From Hofstenia miamia (lineage: Eukaryota > Xenacoelomorpha > Acoela), in contig SCFE01000088.1 of NCBI GenBank assembly GCA_004352715.1, forward strand, positions 583,816-647,815: a stretch of 64,000 bases of DNA, given 5' to 3'. Below are positions 1-11,883 of this stretch, in pieces. The notes beneath the pieces were generated by a model, which had not been told where the DNA came from, made no database searches, and saw nothing but the letters and a program-made list of their open reading frames with translations. Made by a program: the position numbers and the translations under genes. Positions within the stretch are counted from its first letter, which is position 1, and each line of letters begins with the position of its first letter.

Positions 1-12
1 ATATATATATAT
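1..12. repeat. (AT)n microsatellite at the window edge
   Basis: Pure AT dinucleotides directly beyond the donor of ZRANB2 exon 7; on the minus strand the intron begins GTGATATATAT. It is cut by the window edge, so its full length is unknown. Confidence 0.8.
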
Positions 13-15
13 CAC

Positions 16-3000
16 CTCTTCACCGTCTTCCAAAGGCAAATCTTCTGATTTGGCTTCATTCTAAACTGCTATGAATAAAAAATAGACAATAACACAAGAA
101 GTTGAAAAACCTAAGCAAATATGAAAAATATATTTAATTATGGTCCTATGATTTGCTCTAAAATTCTAGCAGACCAAATTCGTTATAAAAATAATGTCAA
201 ATAGAAAGGATAAGCACTGCTTATTGTATTATGACATGATTGAGCTGGATAACTGTTATATACAATTTTGCTGAAAGAATTTAAAAAGGATTCGTTACCT
301 GTTGTTGAGCTCTAAATTTTTTCTTCTTGCGTCCAAACTAAATTTCCACATAAATAAGATAATATAAAATTAAAAATAACTTCATCAATTTCATTATCAG
401 ATTCATCACGTTCAATGTATTCGACATTCTGTCTATCATTAAATCCACCGCCATAACCTATAAAACGAATATAACTAATGCATTAATAATTCGTCAATAC
501 CAGTGCGTTCTTCATCAACGAGCTTTGCTGCATTACAAACATTGCAGTGCGATCGCCTATTCCAGTTAATGTTACCACATCTATAAAAAATAAAGCTCGA
601 GATATATATTTAATTAAATTACTTAGTACATCGCCAATCATCGGCACTGAAAAGTCCACCACTTTTCTGTGCTTCATGTTTACCAATAGTGGCTACTTTT
701 TTCTTCAACTGCCTATAATCGCGTGCTAAAAATAAAATATATAATACTGAAATAAAACTACATTACGTTCATATGTGCAAATCACACAGAAAATAAACAG
801 CAAAAATGACCTTTCGCTTAAAGAACTTTCAATACATAGCAACAGATATTCAAAAATTAGTGCATTTATTGCTAGGAGAATTTTCGAAGCAAAATGTAGT
901 AGAAATACATGAATATTTTCAGGCAGCTTTTTTACCTTCCCTGTATAAATACAACCATGCTTATAGCACAACTTAGCTTTCCAAATTTTCCGAATTGCTA
1001 TATTTCCAATTGCAATGGTGATTTATTAAATTTTAGTAAATATTTCACACAATTTTGTCTCCAACCTTTGAGTGTAACACGAAACACTCAGCCTCAAATG
1101 TAAACTTTAGGCCAAAGGTAGAATGCATGTGGGCATTATCAAAAAGTCCACTGGCCGTTACGGACGGAACTCACGCATGTTTTGGCCCACAAAAAAGTTT
1201 GGGTGGTCATTAGAGAAGAATATTGTAAACCAAATGAAGGATACCATGCATGGCTTCAACACAATTCAATTTGAAAAGTAGGACGTGACCAGTTTTGATA
1301 AAAATAGGATTTGAAGTTTCGTTACGGACGGAATCGCAAAATCTGGTGGTTTCAACATCATTTATATGTATGAACATCTCTGTGAAGTATATCCATATTT
1401 TCATCAGGTAATGGTATGTTATGAAAGGTCACTAAATTAGCTTTATAAGAGTACATAGCATTTGTGTTTATGATGATTAATTGCGTCTGTACCTATCAGG
1501 TAACATTTCGTTACGGACGGAAATTCAAAATTGTTACGGACGGAAAGTATTACAATTTTTCTGCTACATTCTCATAAGATTAAAAATGATAAGTCATGCT
1601 CGAATACATATAAAATGAGGTTAAACAAGAGGTTACTGTGTCCAAAGTTGTCTAATTCTGGCAGGAACACAGGTTTAAAGATTTTGTTACGGGCGGAAAA
1701 TCATTGATAAAATACAAAAAAAGAACAATTTTGGCTAAAAATTTTCGATCCTACCAAGGATTCTCATCAGATGACTTTCGGCTGGCATGATTTGAGCCAC
1801 AATGTTCTTTTTTTGCTGAATTTTGGATTATATTTACTGTGCTTTCAGCCCTCACTATGCAGCAATTTCAAAATTTCTTTCTCATTTTAAAGTTCAACTG
1901 AAGCAAACTCATGTTTCGAGATTGATTGTGAAAAAATTTCACAAAAACGCAACCACAGCTTCTATTAGCAATCTAAAAATAAAACAACCTGGTGACATTG
2001 AAAGAGCACATTCATTCAGGGTCACCAAACCATTCCCTGTGCACCTCCCATCTCTCCAGCTAACATTTACGTTGACACCATTAGGTTTCCCTGCCGTGCC
2101 AAAGAGACAGGACTCCTGGTGAGAGGAGTTTGGCAGTCACAGCTACCCTGCCACACGGGCTTGCAAGACCTTAGTGTGACCATGTAAAGGTCTGTGCTGT
2201 GACATTAAAAATAAGCCAGTTATTGAAGTTTAGGGGAAATAACTCAAAACTGTATATTCCGTCCGTAACGAAATATTGACCCCAAAATAAAAAGTAGACC
2301 AACTGGGATAATATTTTTTATGTTTTTGATAGTTGGGCTTACCATCAGAGGTTTTAGGAATAACACATTAATTGGATGAATAGGTTGGTAGTAATTGAAA
2401 CTTTTTCATGTCACTCCGTCACGGACGGAAAATCAATATAGATATATAGATAGTGTGAACACCTGAATAATCTGAGCCATATGCATAGTGTCTTTGTTTA
2501 AGGCTATCAGTAACATGAATATATAGACATAAAAAGTTTGGTCCTTTCTGTTATCACATTTGTGAAATATGACAAAAACATAATTCTGCCTGTAACACTA
2601 TCCAACAATCAGTATGCTCTGTTTACTGTTATAACTTTTTTCCAAATCGAGATATGAAGCAGAAACTTTTAATTCTTGCAGATTAAACATTCCTACACAT
2701 GAAAAGAATCCTTTACTTTAAAAATTCATACAAAAGTGACCTCTTTTTGATAATGTTCATGTATGGGATTAACCAAATGACTATTTGTCACATTTCATTT
2801 ATTTTGGTTGGAACAAGCTTATGTACAGCTAAGTTTTCACCAACTTAAACATCCATGCACAGCAGGGTGATCCTTAATATATGCAGTATGACTTCTTGCA
2901 CAGTTTCATTTTGTTCTATCCTTGGACCTAATGCTTGTGATGTAATTTGAGCCAACTCAAACAATATTTAAAGTTTGTTACAAAATATAAGAAGTATCTA

Positions 3001-6000
3001 ACGATTTTTCCAATATTGTCTCAGATTTCGTCTCCTTAAAGAACAAGCAACAACCTGATTTTTTATTATTTCGGTGAATGTTGCTTTCCTGTATTATTTA
3101 TACCGGTAAGAAATATATTACATGCGACTCTTTTCACTCATTTTTGTAATCGTGCAAATAATACTGGAGAGAAAGACAGAATACATATATGGCCTTAATG
3201 CAGACGGTTAAGTTTGTAGATAATTTATAAAAAAAGACAAATCAGTAGTCTTTGCATTCTGAACTTTTACAACGTAACACACAGTCAAGTATATATAACA
3301 ATGAATTATAAAATTGAATGTAACGACCCATAATGACTATATTCTACTTGATGCTGGCAAGTGAAACCTTGAAGGAGGGTTCAGGAAGGGGAGGGTGAGA
3401 GGGAATGGTCAGGGAGTAAATAATGGCATCGCTCAATGTGGCAGAATCCTTTTAGACAATGAAAGACTTTATTAAGCTGGTTAGGGCGGAACAAAACAAA
3501 AATTAAAAAGTTAAATCAATCAACAACGGGAGCAGCCACACAGGATGGAAGAGTAGTCAAAGTGAGACAAGGGAACATCGAAGAGGAAATACGTCAAAGA
3601 TTTCTTGAATGTCGTGGGCGAGGAAAAAATCAATGGCAGTTGGAGGATTTAGAGTCAGTAAGAAATTAACAGATGCACAAACACGATTGAAAAATGAGTG
3701 AAGGGTGCGATGTTTCTTGAGACGACGAACAGAGAATGTGACAGCACCATTGGCGCGAGTAGAGTGGCAGTTAGAGAATGAGATAAAATTAAATGGATCA
3801 AGGTCTAACTTCCAAGTCAGTAAACGATTGAACAGGAGGAGATCACAGGCATGAAAGTGAAGTGATAGTGGGAGAGTCGAGAATTTCAGCGTCTTTATAG
3901 ACCAAAGGGGAAATCCATTTGAAAGCGCGTTTCTGGAAACGTTCCATGGAGTGGAACAAAGCACGAGAAGGCCACCAACAGGGAGACGCGTAAAGAAGAA
4001 TGGTGCGAGGAATGGACTTGAACAAAGAGTTTCACAGCGGACGAGGTATTAAAAGGAACTTTACAGAAAAGAGCAAATAGCGAGGAATTAGCTTTGCAGA
4101 GACACAAAGACACATGCCCAAGTCCAATTTAAGTTTGCAGCAAGTTGAACTTCAAGATGAGTGTGATGAGGCGCAAAGTTAACAGGTAGAGGCAAATCAG
4201 AAGGGGAAGCCACAGAAAAGGAAATACCACATGTCTTGGTAGTGCTAAAATCAAGATGGTTGACAGAGGACCAAGTAGACAAGTGCTCAAGATCAGAAAA
4301 AATGTTCGAAGCAAAAGACCAACCAAAATCAAAAACCTATTTTTATCCGAACACCAGGATTAGTCCCGAAGATGCCCACACCTTTGACATGAATGTGCTC
4401 ATGACACTCATGATAGCGCTGAAAGGACTTTACGAGAGATTTTATGACACATTTACACGGAGGCTTAACAACTTAAGAAGAAACTGTCTGATCAGTGCCT
4501 GTCTACCTGAGATTGAGTTCTTCCATTTGACATACAACAGGCAAGACGAGTTGAGAACAAAATGCAACAAGGAAGAAAAGAACAGCAAACACTGCGCCTT
4601 GAGAGGCACCACTAGTAACGGGGACAGGAGAAGATATAGACGAGTTATTTTGACACATTGGTGGCGATTGGTTAGGTAAGATTCGAACAGTTCGATGAAA
4701 TTCGCATCAAAACCAAATAAACATAACTTGTCAAGAAGAGTGGAATGAGGGAAGTCAAGAAAGATAATACAACCAGGATCATTACAATCAGAGTGAAAGT
4801 AGCAGTTTTCGATCAGTGTGAGTAAGTTAGTAATCGTAGACCGACCAGGAAGGTTGCCATGTTGAGAAGAGATGAGGTGACGAATTTTTGGGAATACATA
4901 ATTAATGAAAAACAAGGCGTACAAAGTTGATAGACAGACGAGATAGAATAGCTATTTGGCGGTAGGACGTGACCTGCGAGGAGGGAAGCTGATTAAATTT
5001 TAACAGCGGAGAAATCCAAGATGTCTTCCAACAGAAGGAGTAGCACTTAGAGGAGCAAATGAAGGAGTAAAGATGTTTTAAATTGATAGAAAGCGTGGAG
5101 GAGGTTTCATGAATTACAAAGGAAGGGACACCGTCAGGGAAGCAAGGACCAGACAACATGCAAGATTTAAGCATGAAAGAAATATCATGGGCGCTGAAGT
5201 CAAAACCACAAAGTCGGATTAGCGGGGAAGCAGCAGGCGGACCAGGGCACATGGAGGCAGGTTCAGAGAAGTTAGAGGCAAAATACGCGCTGAACAGATC
5301 AGCTTTCTCCATGTCAAAGTGAGCAGAAAGAAGATTCCATTTCAAATTGGGGAGCGAGGCTTGGAATGAAGAGACCGCAGGAAGGAATAAGAGTCTTGAA
5401 GAGAACTGGACGAGAAGCAAGACAGAAGAGAAACTTTGTCAAGTTCCATAAAATTGATGGCAACTTCTAAGAGATAAGCAAGCCTTGGAGAAGCAGTAGT
5501 ACCAGAATGGCGTTTGAAAGACTCCAATTTATTCAAGGAGTGCACAGTAATGGATGAGAAATAGAAAGGAAGAGAAGCACGCTTTTTCAACCGACAAAGA
5601 ACATAAAAAGAAATAACTTGGTGTAAGAAGGTGAACCAATCATCAACTGTGAAGGAATCACTAAAAACGGGGAGCAAAGATGAGAGAGCAGCATTAAGTG
5701 ATAGAAAGTCACTGTTATATCACCGAGCATATTGTGGAGCAGTCAGATAAGCAGATGGAGAAGTAGAGTTGACAGATTGAAGCGGACGAATGAGTGATCT
5801 GACAGCATAGCAGGAACAGGGATTACAGATATTTCGAATATGTAATCAGGGTGAGAGCACAGAACCAAATCAAGCAGGGAGGAACTGGAGGAAATACAAG
5901 TTGTTCAAGAGAATAGCAGGCAAAAACTGCTAAACAAGCAGACTCATAAGTGTAAGTAGATTCGAGTGCATTTCAGCAGACATTAGGAAGATTGAAAGCA

Positions 6001-7100
6001 CCACAAACAAGAAAATGAGGACGAATGGAAAAGCCAAGGTGACGAGCGAGGGAGATAGACTGGTCATTAAAAGACTCGAACATAGATGATAAATCAGCAA
6101 TGGGAATGCGAAAGGCACTTTTCAAAGGAGGGTTGTAAACGCAGAGCAGAGAAACAATGTGGTCACTGAGAACAGCACAGCCACAACAGAAATCGAAGAA
6201 TAATGAATCGAATGAGATGGGACGGATGTCAAGGTTAGGAAGACGTGAGGCAATGAGACCACCTTCATGGCGACCACTGGAGCGATCCATATGAGAAAGA
6301 AGTTTAAGAGTAAAGTTGGAAAAAAACAACACTGTAGGCAACGGCAAGATCAAGTCAGGTTTCAGTAATGAAAATGAAGTCAACGGGAGACTGCAAGAAG
6401 TTGTAAAATCTGAGACGACGTTTTAAAGATACAAGACTATGGGCATTGGGAAGCAATATGGAAAAGCCAGAGTTATGGAGAGGAGGAAGATCAGAGTGAG
6501 ATAGTCACGGCAAGGCGCATTACAGCGGCGGGGACGAAGGCCAAAAGTTTTGCGCTCATCATCAGAGAGGCGGTAATAACGAATCAAGACGCCTTCAGAC
6601 CATACATCAGGATTCATTAGTGCAAGATGAGATTCTTGATGGCAGACAACATGGAAGGATACAAATGGAGAGTCAGGACGGAGGAATGGAAAGGACATCA
6701 TCAAATTGTAGAGAGGAGGAACGAAGGTGATCAGCAACATCTGAGGTGGACACAGAGACAGCAAAACGGCCAATACAGATATGAGCTTTGAGGGGAGGCC
6801 GCGGAAATGAACTAATTGGAACAGCAGGAAACGACAGGAAGCACTAGAACCAAAAACTGGACGACGACGATTATGGTTAATAGACGAAAGGATAGACTGC
6901 TTAGGCGGATGCGGTAGAGCAGAAGAAGGAGCAAGCGCGGGTGTGAAACTTGGAGCAGGATGATTGGGGAGAGATGAGACAGCACGTGAAGCAGCAGCAT
7001 TGTAGGAGAACATTTGAGATTTTAGTGGGGAAAGCTTTGTGAGGAATTCAGACAAGGATGGCATAACACCAGTACCATCATTGGAGGACGGGATCAAGGT

Positions 7101-7133
<33 letters not shown>

Positions 7134-8055
7134 TGACAGCTTGGCGCAGCAACGAAATGATGGCGTCTTTCTTCAGACAACTAACAGCAGAGGAAAACTG
7201 GGCATCGCTCAAATTTTTGAGTTCGAACAGCGAAATTGTAGAATGTGTATTATATCATTGGAAAGCTGAGTGCCTCAGCTCCTGAGAAAATTTTTCAATT
7301 TTAATGGAGTTATAGGGAAAACGTATCACTAAAATCGTAAAAAATCTGCTGTGATCATACCGAACCTCATATTTTTATAAAAAGTGGCTTAAATCGAGCG
7401 TAAGATAGAAAATGAAGAAGTTTCATTGGTCGGTTTTACGGTAATCACCGATTAAATACAAGGGGACCATTTTAGCCATTTTTTGGTTTTGCAAATTAAT
7501 TTAAGTGTGTAAACATGTGGCTAATTGTGGTACTAGTATTGGCAATAACGGGGAAAAGCGCATTAAAATCTTAGAAGGTTCATTCTTGTATTTAATTTAC
7601 GTTTATTGAAAATTTTTTAACTGATCTAATTTTCCTGTAAAGTCATGTATAAATGGGTGCGAACTATGCACAACTACAACCACTTTAAATTTTATGGCAC
7701 CCCGAGATCTCACAAAATTTCACGTGCATGCTTGCTTAGAATACTAACAAATTTTCGCCAGCAATGCCTTTTAGGAATGGAACTTTGTTACATATATATG
7801 CTATTGGGACACCAAGACTATCTGGTTGAAATAGGGCATGTGCAAACAAGCCTTGAATATGCCCTGTACCGGTGGGAACCTTGTATACTGTATTTCTAAA
7901 AACCATAAACTTACGTTCTCCGCATTTATTGCATTCCGTTCTGCGAGCAAAATTTAAATTATTGCATCTAAACAAAACTATTAAACCTAACTCATCTTAA
8001 ACTTAATATACTTTGCATTTGTGCAAGTCCAATCGCCATCGAATTTCGCAGGCAT
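16..8055 (-). CDS. ZRANB2: ZRANB2-like zinc-finger RNA-binding protein, N-terminal part, seven exons
   Basis: Exons on the minus strand are 8055-8012 (ATG), 7967-7915, 725-623, 580-501, 457-381, 337-299 and 60-16; the gene continues off the left edge. Every junction is GT-AG and the phases agree, giving 147 codons. Residues 9-30 form a RanBP2-type zinc finger (W9, C11, C16, N20, C27, C30, with NFARR inside). A second finger follows (W63, C65, C68, N72, C79, C82), preceded by GLFSADDW. Then come ERTGYGGGF, VEYIERDESD and the basic FGRKKKKF block, in the order known for ZRANB2, and an acidic stretch. Known family members are nuclear proteins that bind single-stranded RNA at splice-site-like sequences and affect splicing; the Arg/Ser-rich tail would lie outside this window. 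The donor after residue 119 is GTTATT, weaker than the others. Intron 2 (726-7914) is large and holds a LINE. Identification by recalled family sequence; very sure of the family. Confidence 0.93.
1156..2430. repeat. Cluster of seven dispersed TTACGGACGGAA motifs
   Basis: The core GTTACGGACGGAA or a one-base variant occurs at 1156-1169, 1320-1333, 1509-1522, 1533-1545, 1686-1698 (GGGCGGAA variant) and 2417-2430 (GTCACGG variant), and as its reverse complement at 2257-2270. Spacing is irregular (about 24 to 570 bp) and the sequence between copies is not repeated. The motif is much richer in GC than its surroundings. The stretch lies inside ZRANB2 intron 2. It may be the body of an unrecognised transposon whose transposase binds these sites, or a set of protein-binding sites. 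An open frame at 1823-2122 on the plus strand shows no recognisable domain. Confidence 0.75.
2431..3455. other. Intronic sequence, nothing recognised
   Basis: Part of ZRANB2 intron 2 between the motif cluster and the LINE. AT-rich with many stops in all frames; no repeat or coding feature seen. Confidence 0.6.
3460..7060 (-). mobile_element. LINE (non-LTR retrotransposon) family A, copy 1, decayed
   Basis: Reading the minus strand from about 7060 there is a stretch of unknown character, then an apurinic-type endonuclease start (LLPNAHSLV, then DFIFITET, 6480-6355), GGLIASRL and CGAFNLPN (normally GDFNLPN) around 6270-5990, a linker, and reverse transcriptase: the HGNLPGRSTITNLL motif, LLDKLCLFGFD and FESYLTNRHQCVKI (4860-4630). 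The C-terminal part has LSTWSSVNHLDFSTTKT and LLYASPCWWPSRALFHS-type sequence (4290-3960). Stops and frameshifts throughout, and the metal-binding Asp of the endonuclease is replaced, so it is dead. It sits antisense to nothing: it has the same orientation as the host ZRANB2 gene, in intron 2. Closest in plan to Jockey/CR1-type elements. Confidence 0.9.
4383..4533 (+). mobile_element. 143-bp insert in LINE copy 1 matching the LTR element near 12,850
   Basis: The block is flanked by the direct repeat TTTGACAT (4383-4390 and 4526-4533). It interrupts the reverse transcriptase between the YADD region and LSTWSS. Read on the plus strand it is protein-like (FDMNVLMTLM, LKGLYERFYD) and matches 12849-12996, where the same frame runs on to the end of the LTR element's coding region. 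It is therefore a piece of the LTR element inside the LINE. Confidence 0.65.
7101..7131 (+). repeat. (AG)n microsatellite
   Basis: About 31 bp of AG dinucleotides with one AA break, at the 5' border of LINE copy 1 as read on the minus strand (CT repeats there). It gives the spurious RERERER peptide on the plus strand. Confidence 0.9.
7132..7914. other. ZRANB2 intron 2, remainder; nothing recognised
   Basis: AT-rich sequence between the microsatellite and exon 2. Short open frames only; the one overlapping 7736-7975 on the minus strand is exon 2 read through its donor into the intron. Confidence 0.6.
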
Positions 8056-9016
8056 ATCGAATATCAGAAAATTATATGTGTTATCTCAATTAACTGCCAA
8101 ACGAAAGATTTTCGGTCCAGTCTATTTTACAAATAATCAAATGGGGAATTGTACCAAAGATTGTTTTTGCTGAAACCTTAGTAACTAAAAAGGAAATTCA
8201 TAGAAAACCTTAATTTTTAAGTTTAGTAGCCTTCTTAGATTTATATTTTTTAACAAAAACTCAATTTGTTGATTTGTTGATAAATAGAGTTAAAAGTTTT
8301 TGGTCAAATGATTTCCTCAAATATAGCCTTGGCTGTCATACACAACCACCAAACCAAGTTCAAATTCAAACTAGTAGTCACGGTTTACTACTAACCGGCT
8401 GAAATTAAGACCAATGTGTGTTAAAAAATATACGAGTTTGAGAAAAGTAAATTTATGTTTTAATTTTGAAATGTAGCTAACGCGAAATTAACATTAGTTG
8501 AAATTTCGTTTTATATTTTTGAGGTGAATCAATTCGTGAACAAGGTAGTAATCTATTCGCCCTTGTTAACTGCAATAAACGTTATTTGAATTAAAAATAA
8601 AACAAGAGAATATTAATTCATTATTAGTTTTTAAATTTAAGATTGAATCACGGCGGATATAGAAATTTCTAATGGGGTATTGAAACTCCGAAATTTCATT
8701 TTTGCATAATATTTTTCATTCTATGCTTGACTAAATTACGATTCCTTATATATTTCTGTACATGTTAAGATAACAGTTTGAAAGGCATTGATGATCTATT
8801 TCAGACTGTCTACTACTGAGTTTGATTTTCTTCGAATTCGTTTTGAAATATCATTTATTTTTTAATATATCAGATGTAATATTTATATATACATCTATTT
8901 CTGGTCACGTACTAAAATTTAGTTTGCCAACATTATGCATTATTAACAGAACAGAATATTGAATGGAGATAGACATATTTTAGCTTGACAATTATACCAT
9001 AATATCAAACATATAT
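8056..9016. other. Upstream flank of ZRANB2; no gene seen
   Basis: The 960 bp between the ZRANB2 start codon and the left LTR. It must contain the 5' UTR and probably the promoter of ZRANB2, but I see no CpG-rich patch or other signal to place them. Confidence 0.5.
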
Positions 9017-9393
9017 TGTAGAGTCACTCGGGGCCTCTTTATTATTTTCGGCACTCTGGAATAGTGTTGTTTTTTTGAAATTTTGATTCGCTGCTACCTT
9101 ATTTGTATCAATTTCCTTTAATCGATTTTGGAATTTCGAGTGTAGTTACTTTAATAGTGTTAGTATTTGTCCCCTCGATTTAAATTACGTGTGATTGCTC
9201 GTTTTAACTTTGCAAGGGAAACTGTGCTTTGAAATTGTAAACAAGTCAGGTAATAAGTTACAGATTTTTGTAATAAATATCTGAGTCAATATAGTGAAGT
9301 GCACAATAAATTCGGCTTCCTTCTACTGCGTTTGATCTTTGCAAATATTTATCTATTAACCCCTTTTAGATTTCCTCGATCAAAGATTAGTTA
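9017..9393 (+). repeat. Left LTR of an LTR retrotransposon
   Basis: Begins TGTAGAGTCACTCGG and matches 13174-13560 almost end to end with scattered substitutions and small indels. It contains a polyadenylation-like TAATAAATATC. The outer flank (ATATCAAACATATA) has no polypurine tract, so this is the outer LTR. Similarity stops after TTAGTTAAT, where the partner goes on for a further ~20 bp, so the inner end is lost or altered. Confidence 0.85.
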
Positions 9394-9645
9394 ATACATC
9401 ACTGACTGATGGTAGTTTAGAACCGTGAAGAATTTCAACTGTTGAGCCAAGGAGATAAACCTCAGTTTTACTGCGTGTTGATACTGTTGCAGTATTAGAC
9501 ATGACTAGAAAATGTAGGCCTAATTACCTGTGATTCAGCTTTACTTTGTTACATGTTCAATTAAGATTATACACTAAAGAACAATATACATTACATTTTT
9601 ATTATATATCTAGTTAATATACATATATAACCACAGTTTTGTTTT

Positions 9646-10082
9646 AATTCTAATGATTAATTACTAAAGTAACATCATTTTCATGGCCAAGATGTAATTA
9701 ATATGAGATGTGTAATATTTACAAGATTTCAGTTTAGTTACGCATATATACAAATTTTTATCTTGCTTGAGCATACCCTAAATACAATCTAATCTTTGAA
9801 AAATTTTTCACTTTTTCATTTCTCTGGTAGGAGTATCAGATGGGATGGTGGGAGCTTAGAAAAANAATTCTAATGATTAATTACTAAAGTAACATCATTT
9901 TCATGGCCAAGATGTAATTAATATGAGATGTGTAATATTTACAAGATTTCAGTTTAGTTACGCATATATACAAATTTTTATCTTGCTTGAGCATACCCTA
10001 AATACAAACTAATCTTTGAAAAAATTTTTCACTTTTTCATTTCTCTGGTAGGAGTATCAGATGGGATGGTGGGAGCTTAGAA
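9646..10082 (+). repeat. ~216-bp direct duplication across a one-N gap at 9865
   Basis: 9646-9861 (AATTCTAATGATTAATTACT...) reappears at 9866-10082 with a couple of differences, separated only by AAAN. The same arrangement recurs at the other N positions, so this most likely is an assembly overlap that was not merged and not a true tandem repeat. Confidence 0.85.
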
Positions 10083-10223
10083 TAACTAAAAAAAAATTCA
10101 GTCCACATAAGGACCACCCTAGTGTACAGGCTAGCAAAGGTTGAGAACATTTGGCTGGTGATTTTTGTCAAAGAGGAGTATCAGGATGAGATATGAGAGG
10201 ATGTTGTTAACCTCCATATCAGA

Positions 10224-11880
10224 ATGGAAAATTTTATGATACTCTACACTCACTACTATTGTCCCACCAGCATGTACCAATTCGGTATCTTTTCAATAAC
10301 CAAAGTTATCTATACCAAACTTCTGTTGTGTAAGAAAATACTGACGCATTGCCTTGCAGTCGACACAAGGTTAATCATTGACGCTGTCACCCAGTCACAG
10401 ACACTGGAATCCATCTCTGTTAACTGGCCTGGTCTTGCATTAGTTACGAATATGCATGTTAGTTTTGCGTTCTCCCAAAGCACTGCAGCATTGCAGAAAT
10501 TGATGAGGTCTGGACCAATCTCAAGGCAGATAGGAACCCTGAGTCCGTTTGGCCCACAATTAATATCCGCAGCCCTACTTCACAGTAGTCCAGATCAGTT
10601 GAGAGGCTCCTCGTGGAGCTCCGTATCACTTATACATAGCAAGATCGCCACTCTGCACAAGCCACTTGATCCACTGCGACCCTGGGTCAACACCAAGATT
10701 CTTAGAGTTAGTGGCCCACTACAATGTGCATACTAAGACGGATATTCTGTTTGCCTTAGAGAAGATGAACTATCCTGCGTGTGGATATAGTAAGTTATCT
10801 GAGATGCGGAGACAAGCCACCAAAGATGGTGCAATTATACCAATTACAGTTATCGAGCAGACAATGTGCTTGCTGGAACAATTTTATCGTGAGGAGGAAC
10901 TGTTGGCACTACTTGAAGCCATTAACAATTAACATGCAAAAATTTTCTGGAGTTGCAAGCTCCCCTATACCTATGCCAGTGTGGTCTATTACAGAAGATG
11001 AACAAATTCTAACCATCGAGCACTGTCTGGATGAGTTTGCTGAAAAACTCTCTATAGATAACCACGTCATCGAGCAAAATCGAGACAATGATGTATTAGG
11101 CTTAATGAAATGGTGCCTAACCAAGATGTTTACCAAAGAGGAACTAGTTCTTCTACAATCGCCTGGGCGACAAATAGCCCTTGACATAGAATGTACCACC
11201 TCCCGTCTTTGAATCTCCAACTCTGTGAGCTTGGACTCTGCAGCAAGTTTTGGGATTTAATTAAGGATGCTAAGATAAATTATCCATTGGGACCGCCACA
11301 TTATGAGAGAAGGTCGCGCTAGATAATGTCAAAGATCATGTGGATAAGCACAACTTGCTTTGTATCCCCCACCATGTATCATGACTCCACTCATTTTACC
11401 GTCATGGCGCGTCAAGAAGGGGCAAAGGAAAGTCTCTGTGCACCTCACTGATTCCATTAACTACGTCTCTGCTGTGGCTGAGATTAACAAAGCAATGCAG
11501 ACACATATAAAGACACCAGAGACACTCTGCTCGAGGTTGGAAACCCAGAGCGCGTGTATATTGATGGTAAACTTACTATTAAAGATATATTTCAGAAGGG
11601 ACAACCAATCTCTACCCAGTTAACAAAGGTACACAATAAGATTGCGACATTGGACCCCATGTCCTTATTCTATTTCAGGCATCCAGTGATCTAATGTGGA
11701 TCAATAATGTTGAGACCCTCACTCAGTACTTTGATGTCATGAAGTGCATCGAGATTATTACCATGCTATGAGTTGAGGTCACAGAACCTGAAGACATGAT
11801 GTTGCAGCAGGTTAATGAGTACTGCTCACTTTTCATGGATCACGCGACATGCATGGGATCACTAAGAGAGGTCTTCATCC
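10224..11880 (+). pseudogene. LTR retrotransposon internal coding remnant (gag-like?)
   Basis: Several overlapping plus-strand frames show protein-like composition: around 10666-10932 (DILFALEKMNYPACGY, then LLEQFYREEELLALLE), around 10980-11212, and around 11520-11660 (LLEVGNPERVYIDGKLTIKD). The frame changes repeatedly by indels, so this is a dead copy. I see no protease, reverse transcriptase or integrase motif. Position between two LTRs is the reason for the assignment; gag is an inference from place, not from a domain. The frame runs up to about 11880, where LINE copy 2 interrupts it, and seems to resume at 12849. Confidence 0.6.
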
Positions 11881-11883
11881 ATT

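Noticed and set aside
1823-2122. 99-codon plus-strand frame
   Set aside because: No recognisable domain, no splice context and no ATG-linked coding bias; lies in the motif cluster of an intron.
4236-4679. 147-codon plus-strand frame as an independent gene
   Set aside because: It runs antisense through LINE copy 1; only its middle part (about 4383-4530) is protein-like, and that part belongs to the LTR element.
7039-7269. Plus-strand frame with a run of Arg-Glu-Arg-Lys
   Set aside because: The peptide is a translation of the AG microsatellite.
9646-10082. True tandem duplication
   Set aside because: Separated by an assembly N and part of a pattern seen at two other Ns.
10909-11220. 103-codon minus-strand frame
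   Set aside because: Antisense of the more protein-like plus-strand frame of the LTR element.
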